Below, piece after piece: positions 1-11,406 of a stretch of DNA of 64,000 nt. Position numbers and translations under genes: made by a program. Below the pieces are notes generated by a model. It had not been told where the DNA came from, ran no database searches, and was given only the letters and a program-made list of their open reading frames with translations. The DNA lies in the NCBI GenBank assembly GCA_035079385.1, contig JAVHKY010000030.1, positions 744,001-808,000 of the forward strand, written 5' to 3'. Every line of letters starts with the position of its first letter. Positions within the stretch are counted from its first letter, which is position 1. Source of the DNA: Aspidiotus rigidus. Its lineage: Eukaryota > Arthropoda > Insecta > Hemiptera > Diaspididae.

Positions 1-35
1 GCGTATTCGTAGAATTCTGTACCCTAAGTACTCAC

Positions 36-225
36 CTGTAATTCAAATTCTTGCAGTAGCTACTTCCGCACTCTACAGCCGTACTGTAGCGTTTAACATA
101 GCGCGAATAATCGACCGGATGGCTGGATACGGATTGCTGTAACGACGTTGAAATAGACTGCGGCCTATTTTCCTTTGACGCTGGAGTCGGACTAACTGAC
201 GACACTTTTCTGATGGTTAGACTAC
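36..225 (-). CDS. castor: castor/CASZ1-like zinc-finger transcription factor, exon with first half of zinc finger 1
   Basis: A 190-nt internal exon on the minus strand. It is bounded by a pyrimidine-rich acceptor (CTCTGTTTCGTTATAG, AG at 227-226) and a donor CAG/GTGAGT (GT at 35-34). It starts in phase 1 and ends in phase 2. The peptide runs from a Ser/Thr/Pro-rich linker (TIRKVSSVSPTPASKENRP) into DYSRYVKRYSTAVECGSSYC and then KNLNYR. The pattern Y-x-[KR]-Y-[VI]-x-R-[FY]-S...C-G-x-x-x-C...YR matches, as I recall the family, the start of the first finger of Drosophila castor and vertebrate CASZ1, which are Cys2-His-Cys variants with Cys-x4-Cys spacing. The His/Cys half must lie in the next exon, off the left edge. 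In flies castor is a nuclear factor of the late neuroblast temporal series. Its identity rests on this finger; the linker alone is not diagnostic. Confidence 0.85.
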
Positions 226-1414
226 CTATAACGAAACAGAGAAAGAAAAAAGAGGAAAGCTGAATTAGTAAGCTTTTTTGGGTACACACAACGAAGAATA
301 ATTCCGACATTCGTCAGACAACCTCCTTTTCGTCTCCCATCGCTGAAGACGCTGTCATCGACAGTCAGTCCTTTTTTTTTTCTACTTCCCCTTTCCGCGT
401 ATTATAAATAGCGCGCCTGGTAATAATTTAGTTATGCTATTTCTGTGACTAATAATCCCTAAGTTTTCGCGTGACGGCTCCCCCAAAAGGCGAGCCTATT
501 CGACGCTCGTGTATTTTAAAAGGTTTCAACCGTGAAACAGACGTATAGCTTAATATTGGCTATATTTATTACGTAATATTATGAAGACTCGACGCAGTTT
601 TTTTTTTCTTCTCAGAATTTGACGTCAAAAACTCAAGTTTGTTGTTTTGATCCGAATCGATGGAAAAATTGACACGACTTCGTTTGATTTAGAGTATAAT
701 TTTTCGTCGTATTACGAATACATTAATTCAGTCATGTTGTCCGGTTCAAATTCTAATGTATGATCCAATGTTATATACTATTTCAATTCTTAACATTTCC
801 TCGTTATGATAATTACGATAGACCGACAATTATACGCCAGTCTTTGTATGTAGTAACTCGTAAAGTACCTATATGTATCAGTATAGGTGTCACTTTCTTT
901 CTTCCTTTCTTCTTTCCTAATCTCTTTCGATACACTGTGTGTAGCTCGTACTCCTTATACTCGACTCGCTTCGTTTTATTATCGCCGCATTATTCTTATA
1001 ATTTTTATTTTCATTTCGTTATCGACTATTGTTTGCGAGGTCAATGAAGCGTGGGAAGAGACGTTAAAAGGTAATCCCAAAGTGAAATACATCAGTATAA
1101 GTGCGTTTTTATCCTATTTATTTTCCTTCCATCTTTCTTCAAATATTTCGTTCTAGCAACTTATCAAATAATGTAGTCCATGTAAGCTCGACCACGCAAA
1201 CGAGTATTTTCAACATCGCAAATGCTGAGCCAATGATATTAGCTCCACTTCTAGAACGGATACCGTAGCTTGAAATTTTCAAAAACTTCTCCAAGGTAGC
1301 GTGGAGAAGCAAGGACCAACCCAGCAGATAGCCAGACTCCATTTATGAAGCACAGAGAGTGTCCTCTTCCTATATGTGAGACATGCCCAGATAGATCATT
1401 AGTGGCCGCGGGAA
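226..1414. other. unique intronic sequence
   Basis: AT-rich unique sequence with T-runs and one TGACGTCA palindrome at 620-627. No coding signal found. Confidence 0.5.
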
Positions 1415-1792
1415 CTAGGGCTCCGACTCGCTGATCTGGCGTGAAATGTGTTGGGACCCAGGAGGCCTGAGGAGATGTTCTTCTCCTTCGATAGGTTCTG
1501 GGAGGAAATATTCATCTTTAGGTGTGGTTATCGAGTCTATTGTGCCCAAAATCTCCTCACTGTGCTGTCGTGAGTTCCCTCCTTTGCTTCCATTTTCGTA
1601 ATCTTCAACTACGGTCCTAGAGTTGCTCTTGGCTTCTGCGATCTGCTCTATTATTTCAATCTTCCTCGTCTCGTCATTGTTTACCAGGATGGAGATTACT
1701 TGGTAGCAGGAGTTCTGAATCATCACCAAACTGTGCCTGCGGGGTGATGGTAGGCGTCTCTTGAGAACGTACTCCGGATCAGAACCATACAA
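1415..1792 (-). pseudogene. PLE-A coding remnant, upstream segment, inverted relative to the adjacent endonuclease piece
   Basis: An open minus-strand stretch of 125 codons rich in Glu/Lys/Ser. Parts recur on the same strand at about 51440-51560 and 61360-61450, where they sit beside other PLE-A sequence. I infer that it is coding or UTR sequence from the same retroelement family. I recognise no domain. It lies opposite in strand to the GIY-YIG remnant at 1929-2234, so the locus is rearranged or composed of two insertions. Confidence 0.45.
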
Positions 1793-1928
1793 AGTACACG
1801 AACAAGGTGATAAAAGCGTTCAGTGGTTATGATTTAAACGTGGGAATCCATAACAATCTTAAGGAAAGAGAAAGAGCAACTACTTGACTGAGGGAAAGGT
1901 CAAATAAAGCTGGAGAGAAGTATGCAAG

Positions 1929-2234
1929 CTGAGTTACGAACAGTGCGAAGGCATCTTCATCGGTGAGACTGAGAGAAAGTTCGATGTCAGGAGAAAGAAG
2001 CACGAAACATTGCACTGCAATGAAAAACAGCACAGTGAAGAAAGAATATTTGAAGTCATAGGTGTAGAAGACCTCATGAGGAAAAAAAAATTCAGGGAAC
2101 AGATGGAAATCGCAAAGGCAAAGAGGAGAAAAGCCAACCTTTCAAACAATATAATCACGTTTAACAGAGAGACTTGGTCATGGACGAGACAGGAAGGACA
2201 AAACCGACTAATTTGCAAACTTGTTTGCCAATAG
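1929..2234 (+). pseudogene. PLE-A GIY-YIG endonuclease remnant, C-terminal part
   Basis: An open frame of about 101 codons with no proper start. It opens with EGIFIGETERKFDVRRKKHE, a degenerate form of the GIY-YIG signature of Penelope-like elements (compare SIYIGETGRKLEIRKKEHE at about 18.2 kb). It continues into a Lys/Arg-rich tail (FREQMEIAKAKRRKANLSN) and stops. Compared with the 18.2 kb copy it lacks the segment around DGKSLFGKHC. In PLEs this domain makes the target-site nick. The reverse transcriptase is absent here, so the copy is 5'-truncated and dead. A ribozyme-like tail and a tandem array follow. Confidence 0.65.
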
Positions 2235-2348
2235 AAACGTAGCACGTGGGAGAATGGACCAATCACGATGCTCTATTCTTGAATCCAATCAGATCACTAA
2301 GTTATACTACAAGAATTAATGTTTACGGTCTAGTTCTTCAGGTGCGAC

Positions 2349-2390
2349 ACAACTGATGATGGGGTAGCAGCCGAAAGAATTCTTTTTAGC
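2349..2390 (+). ncRNA. hammerhead-ribozyme-like motif in PLE-A tail (decayed)
   Basis: The order is ACAA, CTGATGA (2353-2359), a GC-rich stem II region GGGGTAGCAGCC, GAAA (2373-2376), then the palindrome AGAATTCT (2376-2383) in the stem III place. The CTGATGA...GAAA core matches the hammerhead consensus CUGANGA...GAAA, known in PLE tails. Stem II is poorly paired and the cleavage-site bases are changed, so activity is unlikely. An AATAAAG follows within 20 nt. Confidence 0.45.
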
Positions 2391-2419
2391 CAACTAATAA
2401 AGTAGAATGGTTCCCTAGG

Positions 2420-3530
2420 GATCTAATCAATGTGGTGCACTACTTACACCTCATCACGCTCAATAGGAGTTCCGATGTAAGAACGTCTGCTTTCGTTGGG
2501 AAAAATGGTTTGAAACAGACCGAGACAGTGAAGAATTTCCTATAGATCTGAGCTTACTGGAGGATCAGGAGGACCAGAAATCTAATGGGTCCCGATGACG
2601 ATCACAAAAATCAACAAATTTTTCATAAAGGAAGTTCCCTGTCTGGGATACGGCCGTGTCGTGAATGAATTTTCCCTATTATAGGGCTAATTTATTCGTG
2701 TTGCCCATATTCCATCAATCAGAAGAAAAAAAAAAGAATGGTACACTTGAGATCTAATCAGTGTTGTGCACTACTTACACCTTATCACAATCAATAGGAG
2801 TTCCAATGTGAGAACGTCTCCTTTTGTTGGGAAAAATGGTTTGAAATGGACCTAGGCATTGAAGGATTTTCTATAGATCTGAGCTTACTGGAGGATCACG
2901 AGGACCAGAAATCTTATGGGTCCCGATGACGATCATCAAAATCAACAAATTTTTCAGAATGAATTTTCCCTATTATAGTGGCAATTTATTCGTGTTGCCA
3001 TATTCCATCAATCAGAAGAATTCCAGACAAAAAAGAAGAATGGTACACTTGAGATCTAATCAGTGTTGTGCACTACTTACACCTCATCACGCTCAATAGA
3101 AGTTCCGATGTAAGAACGTCTGCTTTCGTTGGGAAAAATGGTTTGAAACGGACCGAGACAGTGAAGAATTTCCTATAGATCTGAGCTTACTGGAGGATCA
3201 GGAGGACCAGAAATCTTATGGGTCCCGATGACGATCATCAAAATCGACAAATTTTCCATAAAGGAAGTTCCCTGTTCGGGACACGGCCGTGCCGTGAATG
3301 AATTTTCCCCATTATAGTGGCAATTTATTCGTGTTGCCGTATTCCATCAATCAGAAGAATTAGTATAGTAAGTGTAATCCAGACAAAAAAGAAGAATGGT
3401 AAACTTGAGATCTAATCAATGTTGTGCACTACTTACACCTAGTCATTCCGATTTTAGGACGTCTCCTTTCGTTGGGAAGGATGGTTTGAAATGGACCGAG
3501 GCATTGAAATGCACAGAGGCATTGAAATGC
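2420..3530 (+). repeat. PLE-A 3'-tail tandem array, units of 300-356 bp
   Basis: The unit start GATCTAATCA followed by GTGCACTACTTACACC recurs at 2420, 2751, 3053 and 3409. Units also share GACCAGAAATCT, ATGGGTCCCGATGACGATCA and TGAATGAATTTTCCC. The first unit directly follows the PLE-A tail, as at 18.47 kb. The last copy decays after about 3500 into short GCATTGAAATGCAC duplications. Confidence 0.8.
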
Positions 3531-3740
3531 ACCTGTATAGCTAGAAAATCAAAATTTTGTACGTGTACAGTCTGAAAGTCAAATTTTTTCCAAGTCCCCT
3601 TTCCTCTTCCCGAACATGGCTCAAAAGTCTATTTTTGTTTCAAGTGGCCTCTACCTCTTCGTGTGTGTATAGTTCGTAAGCCAAATCTTTCCCAACGACT
3701 CGAAAGTCAAATTTTCTTAACTCAGACTTTCCTACTATCG
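3531..3740. repeat. degenerate short repeat (about 50-60 bp)
   Basis: Variants of a motif like AGTCGAAATTTTTCCAAGTC(C/T)CT recur here. Similar stretches occur at about 8500-8640, 19900-20430, 43750-44160, 56350-56520 and 60310-60450. No coding potential. Confidence 0.4.
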
Positions 3741-6580
3741 AGCCTGGACCAATCTTTCTAGCCAGTCGCAGATAATTCTATGAACAAAAAACTCATTCTT
3801 AAAGGCTTAAAGATGGAATAGAATTCGATCAGCATACTGATGCACGCTGCTTTGGAACAAGGAAGTCAGTAAACTTGTAAACAATAATTGGATTTTTTGG
3901 AATTGATAAAGCAGTGTATCTTCCTTCTCTCTTTCTCTCATGTCTCAACCTCGTTTTTTCCCTCAAATCGTCTTAGCACGCATCTCCCATCTCGCTTCTC
4001 GTAGCACCTTCTCGTCCATCTCTTTTTCCATTTCTCGCGCAATATAGGTAACAACGCATCTAAGTCGTGAAAATAATATCGATTTCGATACCTCCTCTCT
4101 CTCTCTCTCTCTCTCTCTGTCTCGTTCGTTTCTCAATCATTATTCAATTTTCTGTCGACGAGAATATATACGAGTAACCAAAATAAGATCACCCGTCATA
4201 GTTGTGGGAAATGCCCTGCGTAAAAAGCGGTATTACGTCAATCAGGAAAAGAGAAAAATATACGTTCATTATTTATCGGATGCGCGATAATACCCGGTAT
4301 TTCATTTGCGAGGAAATCCATTTACTTTTCTTTCTTCCTTTCGCATTCATCCCTTATTTTCATTAGAAACGCTATTTGCGTTGGGTAAAAATAGCGGAAA
4401 TTTATATTTACAAAAAATTATTCCGAATTATTGACTGCGCGGTCGTCACTTTCCTAGTTTTCGCCGCACGTTTTTCACTTATTTTTTCTTCTTCGGACAG
4501 CTTTCCTTTTCACCCCTTGTTTCTTTCATTTCATTATCGCGCTTAAACAAATATTCCACGAAGGAAAAAAAAATACGTTCTTTCATAAAAATGCCAACTC
4601 CGTCGTTGGACAGCGCGTGAAATACTGCGAACGCGTGTTTCCTTAAAACTGTCGAATAGGCAACTATGTACACAAAAGAAAACAGCCGGCGCGGCGTGTG
4701 CTTCGTGATACATTCGAATTGACAGTTGCTCTAAAAATCGAATTATCGGATTGTAGAAAAGATTTCAAAATATTCTTATAAGAATTCTATTATATAAGTT
4801 TATGTAGAAAAATAGATGATCAATGCGAACTGATAGGTTTTATATTAATAATGTATTTTCTTATTATATTATTTCATATTATAAGAGAGAACTGCATTTC
4901 CGGTTCGTTGCACTCATTTTGCATATTATGTAGAGAGAAACACAGCTGATATTTAGCGAGACGTTCGTATGCACAACTGTACAGTTTTTTAGCGTACCAG
5001 TTGTGGAGGGCAAGGCACGCAATGCAGGAGGCAGGACGTCGTTGACATGCCAGATTAGTCGAGCGCAGGTCATCAAAATTCTGGCGTACTGCAACATTTA
5101 GAGGCTTTAGCAGATTCCGTCTTTCTCCTCTCGCTTACTCTCAAGGATGCGTGAATTCTCAAGCACCGAATGCCACCGTCGAGCGGCCGAAAGAAAAATC
5201 GTAAAGGAATTTCGTCGTCGACATCGTAAAGAGCCCATATAACACCCTACTACCCCCGCCCCGTCCGAAATCGAGACTGCACTCCTGCACGTACGTAGCG
5301 TACGTACGATTCAAGAGCAAGTACACGATAATACATGTACATGTAACCAATAAACGAAACAGGGTCCATTAAGTTATTATTTATTAAACGTCGAGTCTGT
5401 GTACTGTAGTATATGACTGTGTTGTCTGCACAGTTCGGAGGTTATTTCCGCTTCTGTGAATTTAACGTCCATTAAAAAACGGAAATTATCTCCGTTTAAC
5501 AATTGGCGGCTGTTTCAGTTCGTTTTTTTTTTTTTGCTTCTATATTAACTTTTTTCCTCCCCCTTTCTCTTCGCATTTCATTTTGGCTGTACTGCGTTAT
5601 GTACCTAGCCTAGGTACCTCCGTAGCAATAATATTTAGCCTTAAAAAAAAGTAGTGTAGTAATATATATACGAGAACACCTGGCGTATGCGATTAACCAG
5701 AACACGAAAAACAATAAGTGAAACAAAAAACCCTAATCCTAGAATGTAAATCGTCAGTCGAATGACCATTAAATAGGTAGTAGCCGGCGATTTCCACGCG
5801 GGACGAGTCTTCTCTCGTTGACATTTATTGGAATAATTTAGGCATAGTCTCGCCAACTGTCAGAGTCAAAAAGACCCCTTCTCTTTGTTCTCTACGATGG
5901 TGGTGTGAATTTCGAATTTTTATGACCGATGCGCAATTTAGTCACGAACACGTTACCATTCGCTGGTCTCTCATCAGCATCGGTAAGTCGGCGAGCTTCA
6001 CACTGAGTAACTTCAGTAGCGTAGGAAGAACTCGATCGAAACTTGCTACACTCATACAGAAAATCAAGCTCTCAACTCTGGACAAAACGTTGAAAGAAAT
6101 TCGTGTGAGAAGACTCCTTCAAGAGACCTGAACTATTCTCTTATATCTACTCAATTCTTCAACCCGTCTAAACTCGCAGTTGGACTTTTGAAGAGAACGC
6201 GAAGGTCTCTTTGGATTCTTGATCTTTCGACTATTTCTGGTCAGGCTTCAACATCGTTCCACAGCTTCGTCATCTAAAATTTCAGAGAGTTCTATTTCTA
6301 GCTTCACAAACAACATTCAAGATTATTTCCAATAACTTTTTCAGTCAACTGTCTCAAGGCTCAAACCATCAAAAATTTGTTTTTTTCCATGTCTTTGCTG
6401 AACCGTATTCCTATTGGCACAGCACATACGCTGAGGGGGAGAGCATTCTTCCTGACATCACGTCGCGTCGCTGATTTTGATTGAACTACACCACATACGG
6501 AATGATCCAATGAAATTATAGGCTGGAGGATCATCAGTACATATACTATCCTACGTGATCTAGAATGGGCTGTGTAGGTA
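3741..6580. other. unique intronic sequence with simple repeats
   Basis: No gene or element recognised. It includes a (TC)n microsatellite at about 4096-4120, T-runs near 5525-5535 and a GTACGTAGCGTACGTAC palindrome near 5289-5307. Confidence 0.5.
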
Positions 6581-6599
6581 ACCTGATGATAACCTCCTG

Positions 6600-7145
6600 C
6601 CACAGTAAGCGCAACCGATGAACCACACACTCACCAACCGTCAATCTGATCGAAAGTCTACTTCTCTCGAAGACTTGATTGAAATTTGTAGAAGTCGACC
6701 TCACGTTCAGGCGGTTATCAGGTCGATATGTATTTTGACTTATTTGCCACAACGACTTCAGATCGAATTTGAGTTGACTGCTCCAAATTTTTTATTCATT
6801 TAAAATACGTAGTCGATTTGTGATTCTCTCGTAGAAAACGCGAGTCGACTTTAGATCAATCTCAAATCAGCGTCAATCTGGATTAGTCAACTCACAATTG
6901 AAGCGCTGCGTGGAACAGGGGCCTCCGTTCCATAAGTAATACATTAGACGGAGGCCCCTTTTCCACGCAGAGCTTCAATTTTTCTATCTACCAATCTGAA
7001 ATTGACTGTTCTGTTGAGTCGATTTCTAGTCTATTGGTGTTTTTCTGGTAATTTACACCGGTCAACTTTAAATTGACCTCGAAGCAACGTCAGTCTAGAG
7101 TCAAATTTGAGTCGATTTTTGCAAATTTTTCTATAGATCTAAAAT
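6600..7145. repeat. satellite-like degenerate repeat (TTGACTTCAAAT family)
   Basis: It is made of variants of GTCGATTT, TCAAATTGAC, CAGAGAACCAC and CAACAGAGCAGT. The same family appears at 7861-8290, 10970-11290, 12321-13525, 27430-28055 and 30660-30935, in either orientation. Periods measured at 12.4-13.3 kb are about 120 and 80 bp. It encloses a strong hairpin at 6899-6978. Confidence 0.6.
6899..6978. repeat. near-perfect hairpin, 31-bp arms
   Basis: The left arm begins TTGAAGCGCTGCGTGG and ends GGGGCCTCCGT. The right arm (6948-6978) is its reverse complement with two mismatches. The loop is about 19 nt. The arms are GC-rich compared with their surroundings. It could be a tiny palindromic element or a pre-miRNA-like hairpin; nothing decides between these. 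Confidence 0.7.
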
Positions 7146-7149
7146 TAGC

Positions 7150-7480
7150 TGCTCCGCATGAAGAAAAAAAAAAATTCAGGTAACAGATGGAAATCGTAAA
7201 GGCAAAGAGGAGAAAAGCTCACCTGTCGAACAACATAATCACGTTTGACAGTAAAAGATTATTCGGTGAGGCAGCAAGAACAAAACCGACTAATTTGTAA
7301 ACCTATTAGCCAATAAAAACGTAGTAGCGGGCAAGTGAACCAATCACAACATTGTATTGTTGAAGCCATTTGGATCACACTGTTATACTATAAATACCAA
7401 TGTTTAATGTCTAGTTCTTCGGTTGTGATACAGCACCCGAAAGAATTCTTTTTAGCTAACTAATAAAGTACAATGGTACA
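7150..7480 (+). pseudogene. PLE-A 3' remnant (endonuclease C-terminus and tail)
   Basis: The sequence is closely similar to 2076-2411: the Lys/Arg-rich endonuclease tail (CAGATGGAAATCGTAAAGGC), then the tail with GTCTAGTTCTTC, CACCCGAAAGAATTC and CTAATAAAG. The CTGATGATGGGGT part of the hammerhead-like core has been deleted here, leaving only its 3' half. The frame is broken. Confidence 0.65.
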
Positions 7481-7860
7481 CTCAATGTTGTGCACCACTT
7501 ACACCTCATCACATTCAATAGGAATTTTGATGTTAGGATGTCTCTTTTTGTTGTAAAGGATGGTTTGAAGTGGACCGAGGCAATGAAGGATTTTCAATAG
7601 ATCTGAGCTTATTGGAGGATCAGGGGGACCAGGAATCATAATTATCAAAATTGAAAAATCTTCAACAGAATAAGTTCCCTGTCTAATTCGCAAACCTGTT
7701 AGCCAATAGAAATGTAGCACGTGGGTGAAGGTCTAGTTCTTCAGCTGCAATACAGCAGAATTCGTTTTAGCTAACGAATAAAGTAGGATGGTACACACGA
7801 TGTAGTGCACTACTTGCACCTCATTACATTCAATAGGAGTTCCAATGTTAGGATGTCTCT
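7481..7860 (+). repeat. PLE-A tail repeat units, partial
   Basis: One partial unit (GTGCACCACTTACACCTCAT at about 7490) and a second, shorter tail plus unit (GTCTAGTTCTTCAGC at 7731; TGCACTACTTGCACCTCAT at about 7807). These are truncated relatives of the 340-bp array units. Confidence 0.6.
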
Positions 7861-8290
7861 TGGTTCTCTAGTTAAGTACGCTGGTTGACTCCAAACTGAC
7901 CTCAAATTGACTGTTTTTACCTCAATTTCAAGTCAATTGGTGATTTTCTGGTGAATTGCGCTGGCCAACTTCAAATCGGACTCAAATTGACTGAACTGAT
8001 GCGTCAATTTGAAGTTGATTTGTGGTCCTCTGGTGAAAAGCGCGTGGTCAACTTCAAATTGATCTCAAAACAGTTGCTCAGCGGCGTCAATTTCAATTCA
8101 GCTCGTGGTTCTCTGGTGAAGTACACTGGCCGGCTTCAAATGAATCGATTTCAAGTCAATTTATAGTTCTCTAGTGAAGTGCGCAGGTCGACTTCAAATC
8201 GGCTGCTCTGATAGGTCAATTTCAAGTTGATTTGTGGTTCTTTGGTAAAGTACGCTGTTAGACTTTAAGTTGACCTTAAATCAAAGTTGA
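7861..8290. repeat. satellite-like degenerate repeat (TTGACTTCAAAT family)
   Basis: Repeats of GGTTCTCTGGTGAAGTACGC followed by GACTTCAAAT and TCAATTTCAAGT. These are opposite in orientation to the copy at 12.3-13.5 kb. Any open frame here is a by-product of the repeat. Confidence 0.6.
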
Positions 8291-8299
8291 TGTGAATTT

Positions 8300-10960
8300 G
8301 ATTTGATATTGTGTTTGCTTCAGATGATGATTCTCTTGTTTTTTGCCTCCCTTTGCGTCAAGTGATGCGTATAGCCAGGACACAATTTTTAATACAAACT
8401 TTTTTTTTATGGGAGATGAAAGTTTTGTTTATGGCTTGAATTTTATTCTTGAATAACCCAAATAACGAAAATTTCAATTTGATAAGTTGAGCGGTTCTTG
8501 AGACATGAGAGGACAAACGTGATGACCGTGATGAGGATTTAGAAGAATTCCGACTGTTGGAGGGGAATTCAAAAAAATTCCGATCATTGAGTTCGAAGGA
8601 AAGCTTCTTTCAGCGAGTCTTATAGCTCACAAGAAATTCTAGATCGTTGAACTAAGCAAAAGAATTTGAACCATTTTGATGATCCAGCTGTAAGTACGTG
8701 AGGGAGCAAAGAAATGTTGACCTGAGATGCGTAAGGGAGACTTGAGAAGATTTCCATTCTCGAGTCATATGAGTGAGGGACTCTAAGGTGGTGGAAGTCG
8801 TTTGGAAAAATGCTGGGTAACGAGTTTTGGGATCTACGGATATGAATGAAGAAGAGGAGATTAGATGAACCGATAGGCGTATTGACTGAATTGACGGGGG
8901 GTAAAACGGAGCTTTCTTCTTCCAATGAGATGCCATAGTTTGGCCAGTTGGCTAAACTGGTCCGTAATGAGGTAGAGACTGGTTTCTCGCTCTACACTTG
9001 CCAACCTCAAAAACAATGAAAAAAAAAAAAAAAACTCACCAGTTTACAAATCCTCCCTCTCATCCTTTTTCCATTTACATACACGAAAGTCTAGCCTTTT
9101 GATGGATCTAAAACACCGTTTGTATGTTGGCTGTTTATGAATTATTTGATCGACATTTTCAAGTTGATAGAATTTCTGAAATGTTTCTAGATGTTTTTCG
9201 CAATTCTCCTCACCTCCGGTTAGTTTACCGTTTTGTTTATGCAGATTAAGAAAGCCTTTAGAATGGAACAGAGGCCCCTATTTTTCGTGTGTGATCTGCT
9301 ACGAAGTTTTAGGATGGCCCAGCTTTTCAGTTTCAACAACGATCATCATTCTCTTGCGAGAAAGGGTGCGTCGTTCGTGCAGTCTATTTCGTGAAAGTTC
9401 ACGGACTGAGATTTTTTAAAATTGAAAAACCGAAGGTCGTGAAAGTTGACACGAAAGTCTTCCGTCAACGTACGTACAAACACATTCATCATCGTTTCGA
9501 ACGCGTCGATGTAATTATGTTTGTGTGAAGTCTCATCTGACCCCGTGATGAGAAGCGAGACGAATGTCAAGTATGTCAGTCACTAGACGTTGACCCAACG
9601 ACTCGAATTTCCATTCCTATACGTATATAGTATCATCCTGCTGACGGTGATGAAGAAAATGAGAATGAAGAAAAGTTGAAACGAATGAAATACGGCACAC
9701 GCGATAAATGTTGGCACTGTGGCGTATGATTTACGATTCGACTGACGCGATTATATGACTTTTGACTATTAAGGCTAAGAAGATGCCATATAGCGCTAAC
9801 AATAGCGGGGTAATATACGCTCAAAATTTGCAATAACTAAAAAAGAGAGAGAATTCCAACTCGCACAGCTGTCAATAAAATTGGATTTTGCAAGAAAAAA
9901 AAAAAAAAAAAAAACGCTAAAAAGTCTCGAGTTGTATGATACTGAGAAAGGAATCCATCTGACACGAACGACGACCACCAACCCTGCTACTCTGGGCGGC
10001 AAATCGTGTTTTTTTTTTCAAATATTGGTAATTATTATCGGAAACTACGCTATTGTAGTTTACACCTAGACGAATGCAGTAAAATAGAGGAATACGCGAT
10101 AGTCGTAAATTCCTAACTCGGGACTCGTAAACTTTCGAATAGGTGAATTTTTCTCTCGTTTTTTTTTTTTTTTTTTGTCATTTTTTCCACCTTCGCTATC
10201 TGTTCGACACTCCGCGAGAGTAGAACATGATTATATCGTACATGAGATCGCACGCTACACGAATTAATTCGTTTTCGCCTTTTTCGATGACAATGGTACG
10301 CCTCCGTACAGAACGGAAGATTTTTTTGCCTATTTTTTTTAGCTTTCTCCTCCCCAGCAGGTGTTATTTTGTCACCACGCGCGTCGATCAAAAACAGTCG
10401 TAAGACGCGCGTACCAAAAATACTAATTTTAGTATGTAAAATACAGCACAAACCAAAGTAGAAACGACTTTTTCGTTTTCGATAGTCGATTATAATCGCA
10501 TCAGTTGAATTCTTTCACATACTTGGAGGCCCGTCATCGAAATAATTCGGCGCCTTCTACTGAATTAGAGCTCAAATCAGCCCCTGGAGCTTTATTAAGG
10601 TGGAGATTATCAGAAGTTGACCGTATAAGAGAGGGATTGAGAGTGAGTTACCGAGCCCCTTTTAGATCCCTTAAGCTAGTATACTGATAAGAGTCCGACC
10701 TATGACGTCATCAGATTAGTCCCAATGTAGGTCAAGTTTGACCAGGGTCAGCGTCGTGATATCAGCAGACTTGCTACTCGTGCACTACCCTAGTATGCTT
10801 ACCATAGGAAAATACGTGCGCCCGTCCGGCCGAGGCGTGGAAGTAGACGCTATCAGAAATTAGGAATGGGGTTTAGCAAAGACATGAAACCTGGCTAATG
10901 TTTTGGGATTTTGGTACAGATATAATTCACTTGAAGTGTTATTGAGAATTATTTCATGAA
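8300..10960. other. unique intronic sequence
   Basis: No gene or family recognised. It contains A/T homopolymers (A-run at about 9896-9914; T-run at about 10160-10176) and a TGACGTCATCA site at 10703. Confidence 0.5.
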
Positions 10961-10969
10961 TAGAGCCTG

Positions 10970-11397
10970 AGAGAGTTATTTCTCTGCTTGCTTAATGGAA
11001 GTTTTGTCCTCGAAAATTTTTGAATAGCTGTCTCCCTCACCTGCCACGATTGACTCATTGTCGATGTTGAAACTGGGTAACTTCTCGACATTATAGCTTG
11101 ATATCGACTCAAAATCGACACCGATATCACTTACCAAAGAAAGACTGGGAATTGACGTCAAAATTTTGTAGTTATTGATCGCACGCTCCAGGATCGAGGT
11201 CAAAAATTAGTCGACCCTCGGTTTTAGATCTTGACTAAACACCGACGTCGGTATCGCATCAATTCGACCATTGCTGCATTGGTAATTACGATTCTCAATT
11301 GTCCTCGCTACATAGTGTAAGACTACGCACTCTGTCTGCGAGTAGCAAAGTCACTAAACAAATACAGTACGTTTCAAAAGGGTGACTGCTCATCGAC
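10970..11397. repeat. satellite-like repeat fragment
   Basis: GACTCAAAATCGACACC, ATTGACGTCAAAATTTT and related words place this in the TTGACTTCAAAT family. It lies directly left of the foldback insertion whose right flank resumes the same family. Confidence 0.45.
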
Positions 11398-11406
11398 TCC
11401 ACATTG

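Noticed and set aside
2420..3530. CRISPR-like direct repeats
   Set aside because: Units are 300-356 bp without short repeat/spacer structure, in a eukaryotic intron.
5922..6131. Exon ending at CATCG/GTAAGT (about 5972)
   Set aside because: A good donor word but weak acceptor, plus strand, and no recognisable peptide.
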